Shown one piece after another: positions 54,146 to 64,000 of a stretch of DNA of 64,000 nucleotides. The DNA lies in contig AP026137.1 in assembly GCA_030295235.1 (NCBI GenBank), forward strand, positions 1,054,001 to 1,118,000, read 5' to 3'. The notes under the pieces were generated by a model. That model was not told the DNA's origin. It was given only the letters and a program-made list of their open reading frames with translations, and ran no database searches. A program made the position numbers and the translations under genes. The stretch is from Fistulifera solaris. Lineage: Eukaryota > Bacillariophyta > Bacillariophyceae > Naviculales > Stauroneidaceae. Position 1 is the first letter of the stretch. Each line of letters opens with the position of its first letter.

Positions 54146-55435
54146 TTATGCCAAGTTTCCGCCGGCAACCAACGACTGAGATCCTCGCTTAATCTTGCGG
54201 TACAAGAAGTAAGAGTAGGCTCCGAAAGCGATAGTGGTCATGGCAAAGATCCAAGCGAAAGCCTTGGCAGCACCGTTGCGGCCGCCACCGTAGACACCGC
54301 TGCTCTTGCTGGCACTGGTGAGACGAGGCAAAACATTTCCGAGGAATTCGCATCCGCTGGTGTCCTTGTTGGCAAAGGCCATTTTCGTCTCACACTTGAC
54401 AGCCGACTGGTAAGATTGAGTGCAAAGATCAGTGACGGCGTAAACTTCCTCGTAAGAGCCGTCTTCGTTCTGGACCTGCTGGTTCTGGTTGTTGTTGTTG
54501 TTCTGAGTGTCACGGCACGACATGCATCCCGAAGTCTTGATGATCGACTGGCTGGTGAAGGGCAAGTTGGATCCAGTGCGAGCAGAGTACAAGTTGTTGG
54601 ATGCCTTGTTAGTGCAAGTATTGTCGTAGAAGACACCCAAATGGATGGATTTGCCGTTGTTAGCGCAGTAAGGACCAACGTAAAGGTTTCCGTAGTATTG
54701 ACCGTTGTTGTTTCCGTTGTAGTACTGGTTTCCGTTCTCGTTGTTGGCGTTGTTGTTGTTTCCGCCCTCGATTTCTGGAATTAAAAAGAGAGAAAATCAA
54801 AGTGAGACATACCGAACGTTGATATTAGGTGAAGCAGTCTGCGGCGGCACATGATGCATCAACTTACCTCGGCATTCCAAGTATCGCTGAATCTGGAACT
54901 CGGCTTCTCCCTCAGCTTGGGCGCAGTTGGTCAAACCAGCATTGCTGTAGCAGGCAGACTCGCACGCTTCGGCATCATCGGCGTTGTCACAGACGCAGTT
55001 TTCACGAGCCATTTCGCAAGCATAGGCTTCTTCCGAAAGCTTTGCCTCAGTGTAGGCGTCAACGAATTCAGCCATGTTGACGGCATACTCTCCGCCTCCG
55101 TTGCAAGAGTTGCAGGAGTTGGCCGGGCAAAGAGCAAAGCGAACCAAGTGTTGAGTGTACAAGATTCCTTCGTTCTGGTTGTTGCCGGCTTCACGGTTGA
55201 GCTGAATCAACGAGTTGCATCCCAAATACTTGATCTCATACTTTCCGAGGTAAGCAGCGTTTCCTTGGTTCTGGTTGTTTTGATTCAAGTGACGAGCAGG
55301 CTCGATGACGGTGGCCTTTCGCAACAAAGCTTGGCCCATGGCCGAGTCCAAAGGAACGCTTCCCTCCGTAGAGATTTCCATGGCGTTGACTGCCAAGAGA
55401 GTTGTGAGCAAGAAGGTAGTAGCAAAGCGGAACAT
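54146..55435 (-). CDS. Type I membrane protein, Cys-rich with Asn-rich segments (diatom hypothetical family)
   Basis: 398 residues spliced. Exon 1 54868-55435 starts with the signal peptide MFRFATTFLLTTLLAVNA; a 93-bp intron 54775-54867 (GTAAGT...TTCCAG) joins YLECR to EIEGG in phase. The lumenal part has paired cysteines (CPANSCNSCNGG, CVCDNADDAEACESACY, GLTNC), an Asn/Gly/Tyr-rich stretch (NGNQYYNGNNNGQYYGN), then YVGPYCANNGKSIHLGVFYD and CMSCRDT. One membrane helix (FAWIFAMTTIAFGAYSYFLY) and a short basic tail (RKIKRGSQ) end the protein. I recall similar YVGPYC...G.FTD proteins as an uncharacterised diatom family. The topology suggests secretory pathway or cell surface. The function is unknown. 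Confidence 0.8.
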
Positions 55436-56770
55436 GATGCAAGTTCTTAATATGAAAGATTGGATGCAATGGAGACGGCAATCTTGATTGTGAGCCTCAA
55501 ATTGAAAATGGACGATGAGGAAGCAGTCCTTCGAATGGTCGCTTTTGGCTATACGACCGCCAATGCGGAGGCGCGCAAATTTCACTGATACTTAGAAGTG
55601 GCGATCTTTGCGATAATTTGTTTAGGAAGACTGTGACCGTTGCACGTTTACTTATGTCTAAGTACTTGTAAGCAAGCTCGAAGAAACGGATAAATACTTA
55701 CGGATACTTAAATGATAAAGTCCTCTATACGCGATTCATCCTATGATTATTTGGAACGAAAGAGTACTCGCCGCAACATTTTTGTAGTCTCCAATGATAC
55801 TCGCCACGTCCCGCCAAAATCAAGACGACGTGCTTTGTGTCGGAGCGTTACGCAAACCAATAACATTGTGAAAAACCTAATCCTTATTGTGTTGCGGGTT
55901 GTCCATTCCTGAAAATGTGAGCTAAAGCGAGAGAATGTTTACGTACGGTTGTTGAGAACTAAACCAAAGCTACTCCAAAATAATGCGGCTTAAACAAATC
56001 AAGCATGAAGCCAGTGTTCTAGAATAAAAGCTTTTAAAAGAAATATATCCGGACCCAGTCATTTTTATTCTAGAAAAAGTCAATCGCTTTAACTTCCGGA
56101 ACATCAACTCGCCCTAGATCTAAAAATTTTATATCCTTGTCAATGTTGATCGTATGAGGAAAAAATGATGACTCAGTACAGCTTGCAGTGTGCCTATCTC
56201 ACAAACTTTACACGAAGTAAACACCGGCTACAAAGGTTCTTCTCAAGAAACAAGAGACACAATGGAGGATGCCCGATAACGATACCCGATGAAGAATGAG
56301 CAATGAGCGATGAGGCACAAAGCAAGATACTCAACAGTCAACAGAATGCACACTACAGGAATCAAGCTTGCGAGGAGTCACTGGCTCAAGACTCATGAGA
56401 GCCTTAGTCAACAGTCTTCGTAAAGCCAACTCTAGAGTCTAGAGAGCTAGACGCTCTAGAGAGACGTCATTCCGCTTGGCCCATGGAGTAACAGGACTTG
56501 CCATTTGCTCTATGGACCCATGCCCTTGGCTCTTGCATTCTTTTGTTCTGTTTTCCGTTTAGTGTGCGATAACCGTTCTCCGCGAACTGTCGATGTTATT
56601 GGTTATTGTCTACTTTTGATTATCCATTCTTCTTGTTTTTCGTACAACGAAATCTTGGCAAAAGACAATGCTACCAAAGGTACGAATTGACTCAGGACAA
56701 AATAGATCCAGGAGGTTCGGTTGTAGGTTGCATTTGCATGTCTTGGTTCTTGTGTGTTGTGTGTTGTGTG
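55436..56770. other. Intergenic, no gene seen
   Basis: AT-rich. Contains a TTCTAGAATAAAA foldback (separate entry), GAGCAATGAGCGATGAGG simple text at about 56295 and TCTAGAGTCTAGAGAGCTAG at about 56431-56450. Confidence 0.5.
56017..56075. repeat. 59-bp foldback with 13-bp perfect arms
   Basis: TTCTAGAATAAAA at 56017-56029 pairs with TTTTATTCTAGAA at 56063-56075. No target duplication or coding content is seen. Confidence 0.7.
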
Positions 56771-57067
56771 TAGTGCTCGGAATGGTTTGGGGCGAAACCG
56801 TTTCAAACCGAATATTTACCATAAAATTATGAAATTGGTTGAAATTTCTTGAAACCGTTTCATTTTATTTAGTACCGGAGCGATCTTACCGGTACCCAAA
56901 CAGTACATATCGTCTTATTCGGCGTCACTGAATGGGGGGAAGATGACGATTTTCAGCTAGTTTTACGGTGGTTGGAGGACATTCGATGAAACGGTTTCAA
57001 AACCGATTCGACCAAAAACCGGTTCAAAAATATTCGATTCAAATTTTTCCGCTGTTTCCGAGCACTA
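56771..57067. mobile_element. hAT-like MITE, 297 bp (copy 2, inverted relative to copy 1)
   Basis: Same termini as the 34.5-kb copy (TAGTGCTCGGAA...TTCCGAGCACTA), in the opposite orientation, and collinear in the interior with scattered substitutions and small indels. Perfect 8-bp target duplications GTTGTGTG lie at 56763-56770 and 57068-57075, although they fall in GTGTTGTGTG simple sequence. Confidence 0.93.
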
Positions 57068-57075
57068 GTTGTGTG

Positions 57076-57912
57076 TTGTGCGCTATGTTCCTTAGCTAGT
57101 TTCTCGATAATTGTGTGTTCTTTCTGATTTTAGTGTAAGATCCGCTAATCGTGGAAATAGGCATATGAATAAAGTACATTCTGTCTTACCAAGTTTGACC
57201 TTTGCCCCTTGCCAAGGCATCCGATTTTCGCTGGTCAACATCTACGCCCTCGTGATTGAAGCGACATTTCTGTGTTCTTCGTTCTACTTTTTCTCTTAAA
57301 GCTCATTCACGATATTTCCTATCATCGACTTGCACCTCGCACCTTGCACGTGGTACTTGGATCAGTGATTATCTAATTGATTGCTACTGAATCTTTCAGC
57401 GCGAAATAAAGACGAATAGCCCTAGACAGAATCGGGGCAATTAGCTATCCCAGTCTCTGAGAAGTTTTTGTGTATGTCTTAGTCAAGATTTCTATGTCTT
57501 TCGCCAGTTGTCTGTAGTGGCGCGACTGGAATAATAGGCGCAGTTCTGTGACATTGGCAAGAGCATAATTTTCTCCCTGATCGTGAAATGTCGCTTGTAT
57601 CTGTTAGTTTGTACCTTGGATGTCCCGAATTCCTCATGGGATGGATAAATAGGTACCAATAACCGTACGTGTGAGTAGAATAAACTGTAGAAAGTCTTTC
57701 CCGGCCACGAGGCAATAATTTTGATCTTCCCCTCGGCGATGTAAATGAGTGGCGGTGCTTTTTGGACGAGATCTTTGATAGACAACATCTGTTGCCGACC
57801 TGTTTCTCTTCCTCCCACCGCCTTTTCATAATTTTCGTCGACCTGCTTCCAACCAAACCGCGATCGACAAAAATCTTCAGAACGCAAAACAGCTTATCAA
57901 GAAGAGAGAAAG
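57076..57912. other. Intergenic, promoter of the helicase-associated-domain gene
   Basis: No gene is supportable. Minus-strand open frames at 57479-57887 overlap in two phases and have no recognisable domain. Confidence 0.45.
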
Positions 57913-58944
57913 ATGAACCAAAACATGATGTATTCGACTCACAGCCATAATATCAACTACGTTGGCATGAATATGGAGTCTTCGAAGATGTTTAACGAGA
58001 AGAGATTCTACGGAGCTCAACCAGAGTCGCTTTTCAGCATGGCGATGTACGATCTTGACGCGACGCCTATCGAGTCGATGGAGCCTCTTCCTGCTCATCA
58101 GCCAAGCTCCGCAAGTGCTGCTTTTCATCCCGTCGATGAATACAAGGATATGAGTCTTCGAGAACTACTCGATCTCACGGACGACTTTCTCTTTGATAGT
58201 CAAGCCAGCGCTGCCGATGTTCTTGCTCCTACGCCTCTCAACATTCCCGACTGTCAAACAGTCGCACAAATCACGAGCATTTATTCGGAAAGGCCTACGA
58301 TGATCTCTCCTCCGCTAGCTCCGATCTCCATGAATCTGGCTACAGTTACTCCCGATGTCATGAAGTCAGCGGAATCGAAGAAGCGACAGCGTCAAGTCGA
58401 AGAAGAGGAAGAAGAAGAAGACGACGGCGACTTCGATGAAGACGGATTGAATAAAGAAGGACGCTTCCGCTCTTATCAAGCAGGGCAATGGTCGGATCGA
58501 TTTGATGACCTTGTCGAATACCGCAAGCGCACGGGAAACTGTCTCGTTCCTCACACGTTCGAAGAAAACCTTCCCTTGGCTCGCTGGGTCAAGCGACAGC
58601 GCTATCAATACAAGCTCATGATGGAAAAGAAAGCTTCCACAATGACAGAGGAACGAGTCAAGGCTCTTGAAGAAATCGGCTTTGTTTGGGACTCGCAAGG
58701 TGCTGCTTGGGGAGAGCGATTGAATGAACTCAAGGAATTCCGTAACAATGTAGGTCACAGCAATGTGCCTTCTAACTTCACCAGCAACCCTCAGCTGGCT
58801 ACTTGGGTCAAATGTCAAAGACGCCAGTACAAGCTCTACATGGAAGGAAAGCCGTCGAACATGACACAGGCCAGAATTCAGGAACTCGAAGACATTGGCT
58901 TCGAATGGTTGCTGCGATCTTACAAGAAGACGCGCATCTGCTGA
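57913..58944 (+). CDS. Helicase-associated (HA) domain protein, diatom type
   Basis: 343 residues. A disordered N-terminal half with a basic-then-acidic junction (KKRQRQVEEEEEEEDDGD) precedes two helicase-associated domains (Pfam PF03457 type): residues about 190-253 (WSDRFDDLVEYRKRTGNC, RWVKRQRYQYKLM, LEEIGFVWDSQG) and about 255-335 (WGERLNELKEFRNNVGHSN, TWVKCQRRQYKLYMEG, LEDIGFEWLL). No helicase motor is present. Such stand-alone HA proteins are abundant in diatoms and bacteria; the three-helix domains are thought to bind nucleic acid. It is a single exon. A nuclear regulatory role is inference. Confidence 0.88.
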   Translation: MNQNMMYSTHSHNINYVGMNMESSKMFNEKRFYGAQPESLFSMAMYDLDATPIESMEPLPAHQPSSASAAFHPVDEYKDMSLRELLDLTDDFLFDSQASAADVLAPTPLNIPDCQTVAQITSIYSERPTMISPPLAPISMNLATVTPDVMKSAESKKRQRQVEEEEEEEDDGDFDEDGLNKEGRFRSYQAGQWSDRFDDLVEYRKRTGNCLVPHTFEENLPLARWVKRQRYQYKLMMEKKASTMTEERVKALEEIGFVWDSQGAAWGERLNELKEFRNNVGHSNVPSNFTSNPQLATWVKCQRRQYKLYMEGKPSNMTQARIQELEDIGFEWLLRSYKKTRIC

Positions 58945-59967
58945 AACCTCCCAACAAACGAATGAATCGATTTTGATCGCGCGCCGTCCTATTTTCATAT
59001 CAATTATGCAAGGCAGCGAAGTCCCATAATATGTTCTCATTAATAATCATCACTAACAATTAGTTCAAAAAAAGAATCTAGCTTTACACGTTCTCTCTTA
59101 GCTGCAACTCCATTAGTTGCTTTAATTAAAACTGTAGACGTTCGATTATCTTGACAGATGCAAGAGCTTTGTCACTCTAGCAGGTAAGTCTAAGAGTCTA
59201 GTCCTGGGGTCGAGATTCGGTAGTCCCTCTCTCTCTTGCCTAACTCTTGTGTGGGTCGCTGCTCGTAGCTAGCAAACATGAAACGCGTTTGTACCAGCTA
59301 AGCTGAATGGCGAATGGCCCTTTCGTCCATCTCACAATGACGTATGTGTCGTTTGTGTGATGTGGTCAAAGTTCAAGACTCGGACACTTGAGGATTTATT
59401 ACAGTCTTGAGAGTTGAAGTGGATAGACGTTGAGCGGGCCGTTCGAATTGAACAATCAATTAGACTGTACAAAAAAGATCAAGCGCGATCCGTTGCTTAA
59501 CTTCAAACTTCCAACCTTAATGGGGTGCAATGAACAGTCTAGACTGACGAACTACATGCTGGGTTAAGGTTTCAAGACATTCAGATTTAGCCATTGTCAT
59601 TCTTGTATCCAAAAAGTCAGAAGACGCAATAAAGTCATCAGATGCACTTTTTATTCATGAAGCGGGCAGTTTCAATGCGATTGGATAAGTCGTATCAAAA
59701 GAATACTTTAGATTTAGGACAAATTTACGGTTTTATCTCGCACTCGCACCGCTGAATCTTTTGAAACCGACTTTATGCTTCTATGGGTTGGAAGGTAGTT
59801 TGGATGTGCGATCAGATAGCTCACCGCTTTGATTTTTTGGTTTTCAAAGCAAACCGTTGCGCATTTTTCCCTATTCGACGTCATTCTCCAGAGTATCACA
59901 CACATCACACATCACTTATGAGCAACACAACTGTTCGCTAATATGACTGAATTTATAGGCTAAAGCC
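58945..59967. other. Intergenic, no gene seen
   Basis: About 1 kb, AT-rich, with TCTAGTCCTGGGGTCGAG-like text at about 59199 that resembles 2611-2631. No coding sequence supported. Confidence 0.5.
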
Positions 59968-60468
59968 TTAGCTCAAGCATTTCCGTCTTACTGGCATGAT
60001 TGGTTGTGAGTCGTTCAGTGAATGCGATGGTTGCCATCGCGATTTTTTGATCTCTTCTGATGATATTAAAAGAACACTGTCAAGCGTGATGTCGTCTTCG
60101 TCTTGATTAAGACAATGAGCGCTGTGTTTGTTTACAAGTCTTGAAAGATTTACCACTTGACCGCTCTTCAAGTCATTGCAGAAAATGAGGTCTGGTGGAC
60201 ATAGTACGCTAACGTCCCCGGTGGTGCGGATTTCGTTCGGCGCAAAGATTCGGCCGCAGCCACTTCGGTGCTTGGAATTGATATGGACGGCTTTAGGAAA
60301 AGTTTTTGACATACACATCTTCAAAGTAGCTCTCCGGTCAATTTGTGTTATGAACGAAATGGAGCAAAAGATGGGATGAATGATGTGTTCGTATTTGCGA
60401 CCCAACATCAAGCTCACTTTCTTGTATGCCACCGGATAAAAGGCGCAAAGCGCGAAGCTCAAGCGCAC
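59968..60468 (-). CDS. Possible hypothetical protein
   Basis: A 166-codon open frame encodes a Cys-containing protein with motifs CGRIFAPNEIRTTGDVSVLC and FCNDLKSGQVVNLSRLVN, but no family is recognised. Composition is protein-like and the stop is close to the N-terminal end of unique sequence. There is no supporting intron or conserved motif, so it may be spurious. Confidence 0.25.
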   Translation of the reverse strand: MRLSFALCAFYPVAYKKVSLMLGRKYEHIIHPIFCSISFITQIDRRATLKMCMSKTFPKAVHINSKHRSGCGRIFAPNEIRTTGDVSVLCPPDLIFCNDLKSGQVVNLSRLVNKHSAHCLNQDEDDITLDSVLLISSEEIKKSRWQPSHSLNDSQPIMPVRRKCLS

Positions 60469-61041
60469 ATCACGTGAGAGGGTGAGAGTGAGAGGACTAC
60501 ATCCTACATCCTACATCCTACATACCGTACTGTAGCAGAAAGAACGTGGAAGCTTTTTTAGAAGGCCCGAAACGGAAAATATACGTCGCTTTACTATTGA
60601 AAGGAAAGTAGGTCATTCTAATCCTCCCTACCGAATGCCGAAAGAACACTAAAAAGATAGAACACGGAACACGGAACATAAAACATAGCAAAAGTGAAGA
60701 AAAATGCACATTCTTACCAGTATCGAGAGTAGCGCCAAATCGAACAACTCACGGATGTCAATTCAATCACAGATTTGCCTATGCTATGGAGGCTGAAATC
60801 AAGACACCAAAAGATTCCCCAACGTCACAGATTTCATAAGCTTTACCTTAGACGTAGAAAATGCAAGAGAGGCAGCAAGCAAGGTAATGAATGCTTTTCG
60901 AAAACAGTTTGTCGTGGGTAATCTCACATCCGTTCGAGCATAAATTTTTAAATATGCATGGAATGGAGTGCCTTTACTGGATAAAGACGAAAAGGTTGCA
61001 AGGAACTACTTAATAGACGTTCGGTTCTTTGTTACTTGCTC
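60469..61041. other. Intergenic, no gene seen
   Basis: Starts with a (CTACATC)n microsatellite of three to four units at 60498-60521. The remainder is AT-rich 3' flank of the gene that follows on the minus strand. Confidence 0.55.
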
Positions 61042-62878
61042 CTATTTCGGATTCTTTTCTAGAATGGTGGCCAAAATACCGTGGTCACTCGGAAAGTCCA
61101 GTGTTGGGAAGGCCATATTCTCTGTGTACTTGGCCTCGCCTGTATTATCTTTCCAGGTTTTTTGAATCGAAAAGGTCTTTTCTGGAAACAGAATGAAATC
61201 CTTCGGGTTGACGTCGCCTTTGCTGCGTTTCTCCGTGGATCGGCAGCCCTTCTGCAGTTGCGGTTGTAAGAAGGTTCTAGCATTGAACGTGGTATAGTTG
61301 GACGGGTTGACCGTGTCGCCCCAACACGAGGTCAGATGCAGTTGCGAAGAAAAGAACTGCGCGAATTCCGATACGTCTTGAGTTTTACCAGGCTTTCCCT
61401 GTTCATACGTATTCGCGTCCAACCCGAAGATCAGTGTATGCCCCGCAGGAACTATAGCGTTCACGGCTTCAACAACCGGTTTTGTGGCTAGCCCATTCGT
61501 ATCACCATGGAAGGAGGCAATGAGGTAGCGATCGCCTTGTACATTTGTGGCCGTCATCGCAAGAACATCCCCTACCGCAACTGGCACATTCTCATCGAAC
61601 TGCTTCATGACTTGGCTGGTAATCTCTTTATCGATACCGGCGGGAAACGACTCTTTGTTCAGGAATATAACCGAGTTTTGATCGCGTACCGGATCCAAAT
61701 ATTCCGACGAAACTAGAATATGGAACTGTTTCCCGAGGATAGGGTGTTTCCGAGCTAGCTCGACTAAACTCATCGAGACTTCTTGTAGAGTGACAATGTC
61801 GGATTTCACATAGTGCGACTCTGCGAGAATATTCAATGTTTTGCTCGTTTTCTGTTTGTTGAGTTTCTCTACCATCGTTTTCTTTAATGCCTGCCATGCT
61901 TGGGGTGACGCAGCACACTCGTTCATCATGTGAACGAGGATGGCATCAAAGATGGCACCGCAAAGCGTTTGTAAAGGAAGCGAGTCTTTCGCTTCTTGAG
62001 GCGTGATATCAGGATACTTGACCGGACTAATGGGTTGCAGCATCTGGTAAGGGATTTGTTGCACAGTTTGTCCGGTCTTATCATTGATGGAGAGAGTAGT
62101 GCGAAACATGAACTCTTTCCAAGCACTCCACCACTGTTGTTGATTGTCTAACGATCCCTGATACATGTTAATGACAGTGGGGCGGAACACGGCGTCACCA
62201 TTGGCGAGATTGATGGTGTTGGTGATACGATCTGGCATACTAGCGAGCCGCTTGGAGCCGAGCAGAGGATCTTTCAAAAATTCTGACACAATCTTACGAT
62301 TCGCAAATTCCTTCTCCCAATATTCTGCCACAGACTTCCATTTCGCTGTTTCCGTCAATTCACGATCGAGCTCTTGAAACATATCTTGCGTAAATACTTT
62401 ATGCACTGGAACATCTTGCGCCTCGGTCGGTGTGTTAATGAATTGCTCAATTTGAATCATCAGTTTCTCGTACTCGTCATTATAGGTAATCCAATACTCA
62501 AAGGGATTGTTGTTGATGGCAGCCACGTTCCAAGTAGTAACCTGGAGAGTCCCAGCTCTTGCTGCTGCTGAAGTAATCGCCGATGACGATGTCATTAAAT
62601 AATGTCGAGCTCCTCCTGTCGAGAAAATAAAGTAGAAAGCGTTAGCAAACAATAGAAACATTGAGCGTGAATGAATCACGGTAAGAAACGAATGCACTAT
62701 TGACGATGAACGAACCAGATTGATAATAGACAGCCGTATACAAGACCATGGCAAATAGAACGCAAGCAATCCGTTGAATATCACGAGGAGGAGTTCGATT
62801 TGCCATTTCTCCTCCTGAGACGTTTCGAGCGATCAAAGGGCGACCATTAATGACTTTACGAGCGAAAGCACTCGACAT
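61042..62878 (-). CDS. Membrane-anchored endonuclease/exonuclease/phosphatase (EEP)-fold protein
   Basis: Starts at ATG 62878 (MSSAFARKVINGRPL). One membrane helix lies in RIACVLFAMVLYTAVYY. An intron of 64 or 82 bp ends at 62616 (TGCTAAC branch-like motif, then CTCGACAG) and joins to GGARHYLMTSS. Its donor is either 62679 or 62697, both in phase. The main exon to 61042 carries the EEP order: TTWNVAAINNNPFEYW (first metal-binding Asn), SDIVTLQEVS (catalytic QE), IASFHGDTNG, LIFGLDANTYEQG (D-x-N) and FPSDHGILATIL (terminal SDH). The fold hydrolyses phosphodiesters or phosphomonoesters of nucleic acids, lipids or inositols. The substrate is not predictable. I recall close relatives in other diatoms. 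About 560 residues. Confidence 0.8.
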
Positions 62879-63062
62879 TGCGTCTCTTTGTCGGTGTAGT
62901 TGTAGATTGATTGTCAAGAGGAAAAAATATTGATAGAACGAGGAAGAGCGATTGCAACAAAACGCAATAGCAGGAGCAACAGCAACGGCTACCGAGTATA
63001 AAATTTTGAGCGAGCCCCACATTTTGCCTGCGTCACGACTGTGGAACAAAAGCAAACGGGAC

Positions 63063-63332
63063 TCAACGAAAAAACAAACAGACGCTTTTTTCGTTTTGCA
63101 TCGCAACGCGGCAACACGTACCTACACCAATTCCTACAACAAAGGCAAGCATTACAACCCAAGTCAATGGGGAATAAGAAGATGTGCTGTTCTTTTTCCT
63201 CTTATTTTCGCGACTGCGTGAGCCAGGAACAATCAAGGGGGATTCGTCGCCGCTTTCTTCGTCAAATTCTTCGTCTTTCTTGGTGTTGCGGAGCATCAAA
63301 TCTTTAGAAGTATGACGGTGTCTTACAGTCAT
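63063..63332 (-). CDS. Possible small single-span membrane protein
   Basis: From an ATG at 63332 the frame gives about 90 residues: a charged start (MTVRHRHTSKDLMLRNTKKDEEFDEE) and one membrane helix (LTWVVMLAFVVGIGVGTCC). It lies about 185 bp upstream of the EEP gene on the same strand and could instead be a 5' leader exon. No family is recognised. Confidence 0.35.
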   Translation of the reverse strand: MTVRHRHTSKDLMLRNTKKDEEFDEESGDESPLIVPGSRSRENKRKKNSTSSYSPLTWVVMLAFVVGIGVGTCCRVAMQNEKSVCLFFR

Positions 63333-63665
63333 GACACACAAAGAGCACGAAAACGATTAGAAGGATTTGATTTCGAGTTCGCTTGATCAAATCGCCGCCT
63401 TTGCTTCACAATAACAATCGATTATCGATTGCTTTGCGAATGCGCCTCTCAACACTCAACGGACATCGTCGATCCGTCTTCGTGTCTTAGCATCATACAC
63501 CTATTGGGAACTAGGAACAGCTAGAAAACGAATAACTTAACTACAAAATCTAGAAAGAACGGGTTTAACTTGGTGATCATGGAAATGATTCTTTAGTATA
63601 CGAATGTAACACACTATCTATACCCAACAGCCACTCTAATAAGCATCTCATTCTTTAACTAAAAC

Positions 63666-64000
63666 TTACTTCTTGGGACCACTACCTGCAGTTTTCATCG
63701 CATCTAGGACAAAGTCAAACTTCTTGTCATCTTTCTGCACAGGACGTGCGTCGGCAGTAGTCACCGATTTCATGACCGGCGGGGCCATGCCAGGGAAAGG
63801 TAGAACCATTCCAGGAAGCAAGGCGCCGCGTTGCTGTTGCAAAAGAAGAGCCATTTGCATCTGTTGCTGTTGTTGCATCCACATATTTTGTTGGTAAGCA
63901 ATAGCTTGCATTTGTTCCGTCGATAAACTCATAATTTTACGTTGCGCGGTTTTCGGAGTCATATTCTGAAGCGGGTCGAATACAGGAATGGCGCCAGCGT
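63666..64000 (-). CDS. C-terminal end of a Gln/Met-rich protein (5' partial)
   Basis: The frame is open from the right edge through AIPVFDPLQNMTPKTAQ to a stop at 63666-63668. The visible about 111 residues contain a helix MSLSTEQMQAIAYQQNM, a Gln/Met-rich run and a Pro/Gly-rich segment (GMVLPFPGMAPPV), ending FDFVLDAMKTAGSGPKK. The FDPL motif and Gln-rich tail are reminiscent of clathrin-adaptor (ENTH/epsin-like) or ArfGAP tails, but no folded domain is in view, so no function is assigned. Confidence 0.55.
   Translation of the reverse strand, partial: AGAIPVFDPLQNMTPKTAQRKIMSLSTEQMQAIAYQQNMWMQQQQQMQMALLLQQQRGALLPGMVLPFPGMAPPVMKSVTTADARPVQKDDKKFDFVLDAMKTAGSGPKK

Overview
The window is nuclear DNA of a eukaryote, most likely a pennate diatom. 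A front-end delta-5 fatty-acid desaturase closely follows, from memory, the Phaeodactylum tricornutum enzyme. There are short GT-AG introns (45-106 bp where I can place them), N-termini of the diatom secretory/plastid type, and several diatom-expanded families (helicase-associated-domain protein, CxxC/HxxxxxC protein, N-rich secreted membrane protein). Genes lie on both strands without operons and are separated by repeat-rich intergenic DNA. No prokaryotic, viral or rRNA features were seen.

Layout. 0-13 kb: 3' end of a GCN1-like gene, a disordered/NTF2-like gene, a CxxC-type nuclear family protein, a bZIP factor, a large TPR (kinesin-light-chain-type) gene, a MAPR/cytochrome-b5-like protein and a probable organelle-targeted protein. 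13-20.3 kb: a secreted/plastid-signal proteasome-alpha-like protein, then two paralogous GT49-type glycosyltransferases, the second apparently fused to another glycosyltransferase-like module. 21-25.6 kb: a hAT-like non-autonomous transposon, decayed genes and a 215-bp satellite. 25.8-30.6 kb: secreted low-complexity His/Lys protein, a polytopic membrane protein and a secreted Cys-rich tandem-repeat protein. 30.9-33.5 kb: nested repeat remnants. 33.7-47 kb: a family of CE4 polysaccharide (chitin-like) deacetylases, comprising a transposon-broken fragment, an intact single-domain gene and a two-domain gene, with an OSCA/CSC1 channel gene between them. 47-58 kb: hAT-like elements, the desaturase, an FMC1/LYR-like gene, a hairpin minisatellite and a membrane protein gene. 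58-64 kb: a helicase-associated-domain protein, an endonuclease/exonuclease/phosphatase-fold protein and a partial gene at the right edge.

Two themes stand out. First, many conserved proteins are broken by a single-base phase change that coincides with a homopolymer run. This is best explained by consensus errors in a long-read assembly, so several genes that look split are probably whole. Second, at least five non-autonomous DNA transposons can be delimited exactly by terminal inverted repeats and perfect target duplications. Four have 8-bp duplications (hAT-like). One of these sits inside a deacetylase fragment that also carries what looks like an 8-bp excision footprint.

Functionally, the secreted deacetylases with carbohydrate-binding-like Cys-rich modules, the Golgi-type glycosyltransferases and the secreted Cys-rich and His/Lys-rich proteins suggest a locus rich in cell-surface/extracellular polysaccharide genes. 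No regulatory coupling between them is visible.
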